DNA of 64,000 nt from CAWAVN01 sp963844315 (GTDB taxonomy: Bacteria; Planctomycetota; Planctomycetia; Planctomycetales; Planctomycetaceae). Below the pieces are notes generated by a model that saw only the letters and a program-made list of their open reading frames with translations, searched no databases and was not told the origin of the DNA. The stretch spans positions 62,001 through 126,000 of the forward strand of contig CAWJOC010000021.1 of the NCBI GenBank assembly GCA_963844315.1, given 5' to 3'. Shown here in pieces: positions 9,269 to 18,318 of the stretch (position 1 is its first letter; every line of letters starts with the position of its first letter). The position numbers were made by a program, and so were the translations under genes.

Positions 9269-10876
9269 TTAGGGCTTCACGGCCTGGTTGATGCCGTCCA
9301 ACTGCCGTTTGATCTCTTCCACGGGGTTGGGTGCGGTGGCTTCAAAGGTCTTGGGGCTATTGTAAATCACAGGCGGTCCCATTTCCGGGGAGACTTCGGG
9401 AAATTTCAATTGGTCGCGGATCAGCTTGAAGTGCTCATAGACGGCTTTGTCTTGGTCCGAAATCGCATCCATCCCGGCCCGGCCTTGGACATCCACCAAT
9501 CCCTGATACAAGGCGACCGTGGCCAGATACACCTGGGCGGCGGCGTCCCAATTGCGTCCCGTGAGCGCTTGCCCGCCTTCCGCGTTCGAGAGCATCTCTA
9601 ATAAAGATTGAATTTCCGCTTCCGAAAAAGACGCGCCCTCCACGGAGTCGCCCAAACTTCGGAATTGGGTTTTGAGTTCCCCGGCCATCGCGGCGACTTT
9701 TTCCTTGTTCGGCAAGGGGCGGCTCATTTCCATTTGCAGTTGTTGAAAGGTTCCGTTTTCATCCAGGAATGGATTGGTCTGACCCGCCAAGAGCAGCGGC
9801 GAAACCTGGGCCAAAACCGGGAACTGCCAGGTTCCCCAAGGATAGCCGCCCGGACGGCGGTTCGCAAAACCGCGTTCCTGCCGCCAATTCGAGGGCTGCA
9901 GGTTATGATGGCAGGCGAAGCAGCCGTATTCGGTGAACTCCGGCCAGACTTTGTACGGGTCCGTGGCGCGTTTTTCCAAAAGCTCCACGGTCCGCTCGGC
10001 GACGGCCAATTGCCCGATGGCCCAAAGCTTTGCATCAAAGGCCGAACGAACTTCGGCGGGAGATTGGGACTCTTGGTTTACCGCGTGCACCCGGCGGTCT
10101 TCGTTGGGGTTCCAGTGCGCGGGCAGATTGTCGAAGTAAGCCGACATCTCGAAGGTCAATCGGGGATGGCCTGCCGCCATCAGGTCGTGGTTGACTTCTT
10201 TGTCTTCCGAACCGATGTGGCACTGGGCGCATATCCGCGCCCGGCTGGTGAGTTTGTCGGTGTTGACGAAGCCCAAGGCGGCTTTTTCTTCCGGGGATTT
10301 GAATTGCCAATCGTAGCGTTTGTGGGGATCGAGCCATTGTTCCGCCGGGCCGTGGCAGCCTTCGCAGCTCACGCCGTCGCGGAGGGAAAACTTGTGCCCG
10401 TGGGCCAATTGGGATTCATGCGGAGCGACCGTATGGCAATCCAGACAGAGCTTCGTCTGGTGGGCTTCACGGTTTGCGAGGACTTCCTTATATCGCGAAG
10501 AACCCCGAAGCAGCTTGATGATGTCCCGCGATTGCTGGTTCAAGAGCACCGCGTAGGCATTGGCGTGCGGATCCTTTTGCAGCCAAATGCTATGCTCGCT
10601 GCCTTGGGTTCCTTGGAGGGCATCGCCGCCGTGGCAATTCGCGGCGGCGCACCCGGAGGCTCCCACGTATTTGGGGGCGGTGGGGTCGCCGATCCATTCG
10701 ATTCCGCCCGGAAGCACGTCATGGGCCTGGCCGAGGGCTTCATCAGGACTCGTGGCGGACGCGACCCGCACGCCGGAATCGGTTTCGAGGCCCGCGGACG
10801 AGTTGTCCAAAAAGAACAGCCCGGCGGCCAATGCCGGCGGGAGACACATCAATAGCCGACCGACGGTGCGTCCCAT
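9269..10876 (-). CDS. Pentahaem c-type cytochrome (cytochrome c554-like)
   Basis: A 535-residue exported protein with an N-terminal hydrophobic signal (LLMCLPPALAAGLFFL). Haem sites are one CX4CH (CAAANCH) then CLDCH, CEGCH, CAQCH and CFACH. The CX4CH site takes the place of CIRCH in the downstream paralogue at 7367-9247. Start ATG 10874-10876 is preceded by GGGAAA on the minus strand. It is separated from the decahaem gene upstream by about 455 bases containing repeats, so it may have its own promoter or be read through. Probably a periplasmic electron carrier; partner and substrate are not evident. Confidence 0.87.
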   Translation of the reverse strand: MGRTVGRLLMCLPPALAAGLFFLDNSSAGLETDSGVRVASATSPDEALGQAHDVLPGGIEWIGDPTAPKYVGASGCAAANCHGGDALQGTQGSEHSIWLQKDPHANAYAVLLNQQSRDIIKLLRGSSRYKEVLANREAHQTKLCLDCHTVAPHESQLAHGHKFSLRDGVSCEGCHGPAEQWLDPHKRYDWQFKSPEEKAALGFVNTDKLTSRARICAQCHIGSEDKEVNHDLMAAGHPRLTFEMSAYFDNLPAHWNPNEDRRVHAVNQESQSPAEVRSAFDAKLWAIGQLAVAERTVELLEKRATDPYKVWPEFTEYGCFACHHNLQPSNWRQERGFANRRPGGYPWGTWQFPVLAQVSPLLLAGQTNPFLDENGTFQQLQMEMSRPLPNKEKVAAMAGELKTQFRSLGDSVEGASFSEAEIQSLLEMLSNAEGGQALTGRNWDAAAQVYLATVALYQGLVDVQGRAGMDAISDQDKAVYEHFKLIRDQLKFPEVSPEMGPPVIYNSPKTFEATAPNPVEEIKRQLDGINQAVKP

Positions 10877-11331
10877 AACGAATTTCCCACGAGAAGTTGA
10901 ATTTCAAGTGAACCGCGAACGCGGTCATGGCCGGGCGTTTCGTAAACCCACTTTAACCCCCCAGGTCAGGGGAGGGAAAGGAAGAAGGCGTTAAAGGCCC
11001 GACAGACATCGGCGGATCCGGTGAGAAGTGCTAGTACCAAACCCATTTTGGATTGACGTGTGCCACTGGCTCTGCCAGTGCGAAAGGTCAGTTCAATCTT
11101 CTTCAAAAGCACTGGCAGAGCCAGTGGCACACAACCTGTCAATTTGAGGTGGGTCAGACAGTAGGGTGGCACGCCCAGACCAACGGGATGGGCGTGATTT
11201 CAGAATTCGCCACGCCCTTCACGTTGCTCAGGGACGTGCCACCCAACCGCACGAGGAATACATAGCACCGCCCGGTCGCGCCGGTGTCTGTCCGTTTATT
11301 TCGATCCGCGAGCCATTGGAAGTCAAGCGGA
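10877..11331. other. Repeat-rich gap inside the cytochrome locus
   Basis: No gene is supported. It contains the hairpin 11058-11132 and a second inverted repeat built on GGGTGGCACG at about 11163 and CGTGCCACCC at about 11235-11244. These may affect processing or termination between the decahaem and pentahaem genes. Confidence 0.6.
11058..11132. repeat. Hairpin repeat, GTGTGCCACTGGCTCTGCC family, copy 1
   Basis: Perfect 24-base inverted arms 11058-11081 and 11109-11132, loop 27 bases. The same arms occur at 42609-42682, and there the adjacent GACAGGTTG flank is found on the opposite side, so the two copies are in opposite orientation. Confidence 0.9.
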
Positions 11332-13043
11332 CTAATCTCCGCGCGTGGTCAAATCCAATTTCAGATTCCCATCGAAGTCTTCCTTGCTGTAATCGTGATA
11401 CCCGTGACATTCGACACAATCCGTGCGCGCCCCCAACAACCGGCTCTCACTGCCGGTTGGTTTTTCCCCGGACCCGTGCGATGGCATTCCACGCAAAGCT
11501 GCCGGTGCGGCATGAGCACGTCTCCGGTGCTGGCGCTGTCGTAAATCGAACGCACCGGCTGGCCGCTATCGGGATCGATTCCGCTTTTCATGTCGAAGTG
11601 GCATTCCACGCAACTGAGCATGCGGTGGCTGTCGTGCCGGAATCTCGCGTGCTTCATCCAGCGGCTGGGAATCTCCGGCGGCACAATCGCCCAAGGCTCG
11701 GCATGTGGCGACCCAGCTTTCACCGCCAGTTCTTTCGATTCGTATTTCGCGACATCGTGGCAGAGGGCGCAGGCTCCGTTTTCTTTGAATAGCACTTCCT
11801 GCCCCTTCCGGCGGGCGATTTCGTTCTTGACGAACTCCAACGGATACAGGGATTTTTCGTCCTCGGAAATCTGATTCAAGATTTTGCGGGCCTGTTCCAC
11901 GGTGAAATTCGCCTCGAAATCCCGGCCCGGAAATCCCCGCCGAAGTTCCGCCAAGGGATCATTCGGGGCGGGTTCGGTTTCTTCGGTCTTTTCGTCCAAA
12001 GTGTCCAGGCTGTAAACCTTGGACAGATACCCCCTGACCACGCCCGGCACTTCATGCGGCACGGTGATGGCGATTTTTTGGGCCTTGTTTGTTTCGGGAT
12101 TGGTGGATTCGGCAAACTTCTCCACGTCGAACGTCAAAGGATGGCAACTTTTGCAATGGGCCTCAAAGTTGATGGGCTTCATGTAGCGGCGGTCTTCATC
12201 GAACTGGTGGCAGTCGGTGCAACTGGTCGGATAGCCGATGAGTTCGCCGTCCCTGTCGCCGCCCCGCCGTTTAATGTCATCCTGCCTTTGGCCCTTGATG
12301 CGTTTGCCCTCGGCGTCGAACATCGCTTTGAGATGGGCCTCGTGATTGAAGCGAATGCGGGCTTTGTCCTGCCACTTTGGTTCCTCGCCTTCGCGCTGGA
12401 GAAAGCCCACCACGTTAAACGCATGGTGGATGGGTTTTCCTTCCTTGTTTTTCGCAATCGTGATGGCCTTGTCGTCCTTTTCCTTGAGAAGCGTTTCGAT
12501 CCGGAAATCGGGATGGCCGTCTTGTTCCTCGAAGCTCGTGACGTTCATGTCGAAGCTGTGGACGCCATCGGTGGTTTCCAGTTCGCTGTGGCAGTCGGTG
12601 CAGTGCCGGTCGGCGACCCGGGCGAGTTGCTCATCGCCTGCGTGCTCGCGGTGGCACTTCGCGCAGGAGAGTTCTCCCGAGCCATCTCCATGCACCGGCG
12701 TTTGGTTGTGATGGTGGATTGGACCGATGTGGCAGACCACGCATTTGGCGTTGCTGACGGAATGGACATCATCGCTAAAACTGACTAGCCGCCGGGCGGG
12801 GGCCCAATTGTCGATGTGGCACTGCTTGCAGTCGTTCTCGAACATGGTGTGCGGCGTGGAAACGGCCCCGGCTTCGTAGATGCGGTGCTCGCCCCGCGTT
12901 CCCGCTTGCACCAGCCACACCGACGCCCCCACCACGCACAATAACGCCGTCCACCAGGTGAAACGGCGGAACCGATTCGGGTGGCGATGAAACTCGATTT
13001 CCACTCGTCCAGCCAACTGTCGGCTATAACGCGGTTGTGACAT
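11332..13043 (-). CDS. Membrane-anchored decahaem c-type cytochrome (one frameshift)
   Basis: About 570 residues. An N-terminal transmembrane anchor lies at residues 29-47 (WTALLCVVGASVWLV) after a basic cytoplasmic stretch. Nine CXXCH sites lie in one frame: CKQCH, CVVCH, CAKCH, CTDCH, CTDCH, CKSCH, CALCH, CVECH, CVECH. A shift in the GCGCGCCCCC stretch at about 11425-11435 moves the rest to another frame, where a tenth site (TDCVECHGYHDY) follows and the protein ends at TAG 11332-11334. Additional isolated His residues could be distal ligands. It resembles cytochrome c3/c7-type multihaem modules. It starts 22 bases after the b-type membrane gene ends, so it likely receives electrons from that protein on the outer face of the inner membrane (inference). 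Confidence 0.87.
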
Positions 13044-13065
13044 GTCGTTCTCAGTTTTCCGTTTT

Positions 13066-15167
13066 CTAGCCCCAGAAGAGTTCGGGATCCACGATCAGGG
13101 CCATGATGATGTGGGCGATCATCAGGATGTAGAGACCCATCGAAAGCGGAATGTGCAGGAACAGCCACCAGTGCAGCCAATGGTGGATGCCGGTTTGCAG
13201 CGAGAACTGCCGGCGCTCATCGACGAAGTCTTCCAGTTGATTGAGCGTGTCGTGCAGTTCGCCGGGCAGGTCGGAGCGCATCTGGCTGAAGAGCCGTTTG
13301 GATTGGGCATCCACGGCCAGTTGCGGGGTAGTTTTGCTGTCGGTTCCCAAGTAAGGGCGAATCTGCCGGAGATAAAACTCCCGCAATTCGCCCGCGCGGG
13401 GGATGGGGCCGGTGTAGGTTTTCTGCTTCTTCTTGGGAACCTTGAGCGTGGCTTTTTTCTTCTTGGGCGCCGCCTTGGGAGCCGGTTCGGTGGTTGTGGT
13501 TTTCGCCTTGGCCGCCCGCATTTTCTCGACGGGCGACAGGGGCTTTTCGGCGGTGGCGGTTCCCCCGGCTTTGGCGGCGGCTTTGGCTTTCATTTGTTCC
13601 AGCGGGGAAAGTTTCGCGCTGGGCTTGGCTCCCCCGGCATCTTGCAGCATCGCTTGCTTGATCGGCGACGGACCGGCTTTCACGGAGACGCTCGCGGCCG
13701 CCAGGACAGGTTCCGGCTCTTCGGGAAGCTCCAACACGAACTTGAAACCGCACAACGGGCAGCGGGCTTTGAAGCCCAACAAGCTTTTGTCGGGAAGTTT
13801 CATTTCGTGCTCGCATTCCGGGCAGGGAATGACGATGGGGCCTTCGGGCGTTGCCTCGGCCTTGGGGGGTTCCAAAGGCATCCGCTCCGCCGCCACGCCG
13901 ACGGCGGGTTCCTGGGATCCGTTGCCCTCGGCATTCTCGGCGGTTTTCTTTTTCGCGGCCGCTTTGGCCTTCATTTGCTCCAAGGGAGAAAGCTTTTTGA
14001 CTTCTCCATCGCTCTCGGCGGCTTTCTTCTTTAAGGCGGCCTTGGCTTTCATTTGCTCCAAGGGGGAAAGTTTTTTCTCCGGTTCCTCTGCGGGTTTTTC
14101 TTCTCCACCGGATTCGGCGGCTTTCTTGGCGGCGGCCTTGGCTTTCATTTGCTCCAGCGGAGAGAGTTTCTTCTCGCCTTCGCCTGCTTCTTCACCGCCC
14201 GCCGCTTTTTTCTTGGCGGCTTTGGCTTTCATCTGCTCCAATGGCGAGAGTTTTTTCTCGCCCTCGCCTTCGGTTGCCGCCGCGGCTTTCTTGGCTTTCA
14301 TTTGTTCGAGTGGGGAGAGCTTTTTTTCGCCTTCACCCGCTGGTGCGGCGGCTTTCTTGGCTTTCATCTGATCCAATGGCGAAGCTTTCTTTTCGACCTC
14401 CGCGTTGACCTCGGCGGGTTTGGCGGCCGGTTTGGGAGCTTCCTCAGGGACCATATCGACGTAAACATCCACCAGCAACTTGGGGAAGTTGTTTTCCTGG
14501 TTGATCCACTTTTGCTGCTTGGAATACGTCGCGAGATCCAGAAACAAGCCGCGATGCTCCGCAGGAACCTGGTCGGGCCAATCGCCCAGTTCCTCCCGCG
14601 TGGCGGTGCTGCCGAACTCGGCCAGTTTCTTGAAAGTGTGATAGATCGGCTCATCCCTGATGCTGAGTTTTCCGCACGTTTCGGAAACCAAACGGTCGGC
14701 GAGGAACTGCATCCTTTGGCATTGATAGGGAACCTGGGCTTTGAAGGTTTCCAGCGGAACGCGGGTGGTCATGATGCGGGGCAAAACCTGCTGCACGGCC
14801 AGCCCGAAAAACCCGCTGAGATACACCAAGGCAAACAGCACCCACAGCACGTTCTCGAGCAGTCCGCCCCAGCCGAACCCGGCGTGATACAAAATCAAAG
14901 GCATGCTGAGCGTGCCCAGCCACAAATGCCCCCGCAGCCAGAACTGCGCCTGCCCAACCGCCAATGCGGAACCCGCTTCCGGGCGGCGAACAGCCCGGCG
15001 AAAATCATGAACGCCGTGCCGATGATCCCGTAGATCAAACCCATCACGCTTCCGCCGTGCGGCCCGTTGGGCGCGGTCTTGGCATAGATCGCGTAAGACC
15101 CCGTGGCCACGGCAAAAATGCCAAGCGAGATCCAAGCCCACTTCCGCTGTGTCTGATCAATCAGCAT
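13066..15167 (-). CDS. b-type-cytochrome-like membrane protein with KLSPLEQMKAK repeats and zinc ribbon (one frameshift)
   Basis: About 700 residues. Start ATG 15165-15167 follows GAAGGAA. Predicted TM helices lie at residues 11-28, 41-61, 81-98 and 105-124, with a last His-rich hydrophobic region at the C-terminus (HHWLHWWLFLHIP, then MIAHIIMAL). His residues in or next to helices (H81, H95 and four or more C-terminal) could bind haem b; this is inference by analogy to b561/NarI-like folds. Between the TM parts is a long soluble insert with eight to nine LSPLEQMKAK-type repeats, interrupted by a CPEC...CPLC zinc ribbon. A base is missing near 14950-14958, where RLG joins QAQFWLRG in the next frame. 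The position between the Fe-S regulator and the decahaem gene suggests it carries electrons across the membrane. Confidence 0.82.
13508..14392 (-). repeat. Tandem LSPLEQMKAK protein-coding repeats
   Basis: The encoded peptide LSPLEQMKAK followed by an Ala/Lys-rich spacer occurs six times in a row (the first as ASPLDQMKAK). After a zinc ribbon (coding about 13740-13835) come a degenerate copy (PSPIKQAM), then KLSPLEQMKAK and PLSPVEKMRAAK. Copies share both the decapeptide and a variable A/K/E spacer, a pattern expected of repeat expansion under selection for the motif. Confidence 0.92.
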
Positions 15168-15315
15168 GGGAGTTCCTTCAGCGAAGGGGCAGAGGGGCAA
15201 AGGAACAGAGGGACAAAGTGGTTGGTCATGGGACTTTCTCTCTTCGCCGAATCGTCTGCCGTTCGTTTTTATGAAGGGAAAAAGGGTGCGGGGTAAAACG
15301 TGGGGTTGGACGTTG

Positions 15316-15684
15316 CTAGCTCTCTTTTTGGCCTAATTTGCGAATCAGGCTCGTGAGCATTCGTTCGAGCTCGCATGTGGCTTGGTCAAGTTCAACATAG
15401 GTTTCGTCGTTGATAAAACTCAGATTCTTGGAAATAAACAGTTGGGTTTGAACTTCACATAGCGAACCCAACGCAATTCTCAGGAATCAGATGTAATCAT
15501 TGGTTGCATGCCTGCCAAATCCCTCTGGGATGTTGCTGGGAATCGAAACCGAACACCGCCGTATCTGGGCTGTTAAACCAAATCGCTCATCATCGGGATA
15601 ACGCCGCGTCACTTCATAAATTCGAGTCACAAATGCCACGGCTTTTTGCCAAACAATTAAATCCCGATAAGTCGAAATCGTCAT
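15316..15684 (-). pseudogene. Four-helix-bundle protein (23S rRNA IVP family) with in-frame TGA
   Basis: The frame starting MTISTYRDLIVWQKA reads as the four-helix-bundle / 23S rRNA intervening-sequence protein family (RYPDDERFGLTAQIRR, SIPSNIPEGFGR). It meets TGA at 15487-15489 directly after NDYI, and the same frame then continues FLRIALGSLCEVQTQLFIS to TAG 15316-15318. The total of about 122 codons fits the family's usual length, and the family normally has Arg at the TGA position, so CGA to TGA is the simplest change. It lies between the Fe-S regulator and the membrane gene of the cytochrome locus, with unusually low GC compared with its neighbours, suggesting insertion. Function of the family is unknown. 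Confidence 0.75.
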
Positions 15685-15746
15685 TGTTGACTTGACCTCT
15701 CTGCACTTTACCCCTTTGATCCTCTGCCCCTTTGTGCCTTTGCCCC

Positions 15747-18007
15747 TCATCTCGCCTGGAAGAAAAACTCCTGGGCGTTGATGCGGAAGGCGGCATCGTG
15801 CGGGCAGGCGTAGCAGCAAGATGGGTCTTTGCTGGGCAGCGAGCTGCACAAGTCGCAGACCACCGCTTGCTCGCTGACCGCCTTCAAGGTCGCATCGGGG
15901 CCTAAAATCGCCTTCTGCTCCATCGACAGGTTGATCGGGGTTTTCAGCTCATTCATCTGGATGGAGCCGTAAGGGCATTGCTCGGCACACATCCGGCAGC
16001 CGATGCACCAGTCCCTGATGATGATCTCCCCGTTTTCGCCCCGGTTGATCGAACCCACCGGGCAGCCGATCATGCACACCGGGTCGAGGCATTTGCGGCA
16101 GGTGAGCGGAACCAAAAACTTATCGTACCTTGGCCCGTCCAGATACAACCTTGTCCGGCCATCGTCGTGCGACGCCACGCACGCTTCCACGCAGGCGTTG
16201 CAGCGGGTGCAGCGGTCCAAGTCAATCAGCATCAGCTTTTGGCCCTGGATCAAGCCCAACCGCTCGAACTCCCGGCTTTGCGGGGCAATCCCGCCGGATT
16301 CCCCAATCCTTAAATCCTGGGTTTCCTGTTGATGGAGTTGCCGGATCGAAATCAGTTCGCGGATTCTTGCATCGATCGAGGGCGTGGTTTTCCGCATCTG
16401 CTCGAACTCGGCCCGTTTGATTTTGACCAATTCCACCCGCGAGGGAACCGCGCCCATCCGGCCGTCGGGAATACGTTGCTGGAACCCGCTGTCGGGATGG
16501 TCGTAGGCGATGCAGGTGGCGCTTCGGGGACTGGGCGGGTTGGTGAAGACACCCATTTCACCGATGATTTCCCCACGTCCCAAATAAGCCAATGTTCGCC
16601 TGGGACCGGCACTGACCAACTGGCGGGGCAGTCCCGAAGGGAACAGCCTCTCTAGCAATGCCCGGTGAAATGTGCGGTATTCCAACACCGACCACTTCGC
16701 TGTGTCCTTGGGGTATTCCGCGATGGTGACTTCAAGCTGCGGCCCGCTGATCACGTCCAAAACTTCCTTGCGGGTCTTGCCCAATTGCTCGTGCAGCTTC
16801 GCGTCGCGGATAAACTCGTTCAGCCCTTGGATGATGGCGTCTTGCTGCTCTTGCGTGGGAGCTTTGCCCGCTTTGCAAACATCGAGCGCGGTCTGGGCGG
16901 CGTCCGACAGCATCTCCGCGATGGCTTGCCGCATCTCGGCGTCTTCATCTTCTGAATCTTTGAGTTCCTGGCCGAGACGCTTCCAATGCTCCGGATTGAA
17001 TTCCGACGGGCGGAAGTCGTACCAGGCGTTTTTGATGACCTTCACCAGCCCGCTGCGGATGACGTAGAAACAATCGGAAGCGTCGCCTTCGCCGAAGATT
17101 GTTTCGCCCGACTCGAACTCCACAAGGTCGATGGCCTGCTTGAGCTTTTCAAAATCCTCGTCGCTCAGGTCCTCAAACACCGAGAGCCTACGGACGTGGG
17201 TTTCCATGACCCGCTTGCGGTACATGGCGTCGGTGCGTTTTTTGTAGTCGGGATCCTTTTGCAGCATGTCCAACACGTTTCGGAGCATTTCCAGCATGTA
17301 GCAGTCTTGCTCCGCGATGACCGTGGCCGAGCGCGCGCGCGGTTCATGCAGCTCATTTCTCCCAGAAGCTCGCCTTCGTGCAAAGGCCCCCGGAGGGTTT
17401 GGGCGTTGATCGCGGTGGGGCCATCAATCAGAATGCTCGTTGGGTTTTTGCGGCGTTTTTTCTGGCCGCTGCCGGTGAACGGGGACAGCATCCGGTGCAA
17501 GAGGCCCTTTTTCTTTTTCTCGCCTTCCATGTTGACCAACAGGTGCGCCGCCGCGACTTCCCTCTGCGGGCCTTGCTCGTTTTCGACCGGCGGAAGTGTT
17601 TCTTTCCGCTGCTTCAGTTGGGCGATTTCTTCCTTTAGCTCCGCGAGTTTATTGTCCGCCTCCCGCTTGGAATACCTCACAAAATACGGGTGCAATTCGA
17701 ACTCCGGCTTGCCTTCCGCTTTGCCTTGGAGCGTTTCCTCTAGCACCTTCAGTTGCAGTTCGCGCAGCTTGATCACGTCTTCGGTCGTCAGAATGTAAAA
17801 CGCCGTGGACCCGCTGCCTCCTTGTTCGCAAATCACCCGACTGCGGCGGCAGCGGCGGAGGATGGTCGTGCTCGGAAACTTCCGAAAGTCCGGACCGCCC
17901 TTTTGCAGCGATGAGAACAGCGAAATCGTATCCAGCTCATCGGCGGTTAACAGCTCATCCTCTTCCCGCGGAGGGTCGGTGATTTCCTCCAACTCCGCGG
18001 GCAACAT
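15747..18007 (-). CDS. Two cNMP-binding domains fused to a four-cluster [4Fe-4S] ferredoxin (one frameshift)
   Basis: About 752 residues. The first ATG is at 18007; an upstream TTG at 18055 is possible. The first CRP-like domain is split by a charged, partly coiled-coil insert of over 100 residues; it resumes with the phosphate-binding cassette GELLGEMSCMN, a shift at about 17325-17345, then PRSATV. The second domain starts VFEDLSDEDFEKL, also carries a long insert, and ends with cassette GEIIGEMGVF...PRSAT. The C-terminal 200 residues are a DmsB/NrfC-type ferredoxin with four Cys groups (CTRCNACVEAC, CRKCLDPVCMIGCP, CIGCRMCAEQCP, CDLC...CCYACP). No signal peptide is seen, so it is probably cytoplasmic. 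First gene of the cytochrome locus; likely passes electrons to or from the membrane protein under nucleotide control (inference). Confidence 0.87.
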
Positions 18008-18163
18008 CAACACAGCCACAGTTTCCCCCCTTGGAAACAATATCCCTGTCTTCAATTCGAGATGACTTTATCCACATCAGTTTACCTACGCCAGTTTAAG
18101 ACGCAAGCGATTCCCAGGGAGAATTCCGAAGGCCGATTGTCCATCGGGCTTTTTCAGTAGTCC

Positions 18164-18228
18164 AAGAGGAGCCGCGCACGAAGCCAGTGGGGAAAGTTGA
18201 AATCCGCTAACTTCGTGCGCGGCTCTTT
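18164..18228. repeat. Hairpin repeat, GCCGCGCACGAAG family, copy 2
   Basis: Imperfect inverted arms starting at about 18164 and ending at about 18228, with the shared core AGCCGCGCACGAAG and CTTCGTGCGCGGCT. It lies in the 311-base divergent region between the cNMP/Fe-S gene and the histidine kinase, where promoters for both must lie; no clear -35/-10 pair stands out. Confidence 0.82.
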
Positions 18229-18318
18229 GCAAAGCTTTCCTTGGTGGCTTTGCGGGGCGAGGTGTCTATAATAAAAGGACCATTCGTCTAGATTTTCAAC
18301 CGACCGAGCCAATCCTCC

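Noticed and set aside
8132..9601. Long plus-strand frame opposite the pentahaem cytochrome
   Set aside because: It is the antisense shadow of a CXXCH-rich gene with signal peptide; its translation has no recognisable domain.
13042..14371. Long plus-strand frames rich in Phe/Gly/Leu opposite the repeat-bearing membrane gene
   Set aside because: Mirror image of the Lys/Ala/Glu repeat codons; low-complexity and no start context.
15487..15489. TGA as selenocysteine or reassigned codon
   Set aside because: TGA is used as a normal stop by many genes here, the family position is Arg rather than Cys, and no SECIS-like hairpin follows immediately.
18056..18318. Sigma-54 promoter upstream of the cytochrome locus
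   Set aside because: No convincing TGGCAC-N5-TTGC pattern was found in the divergent region.
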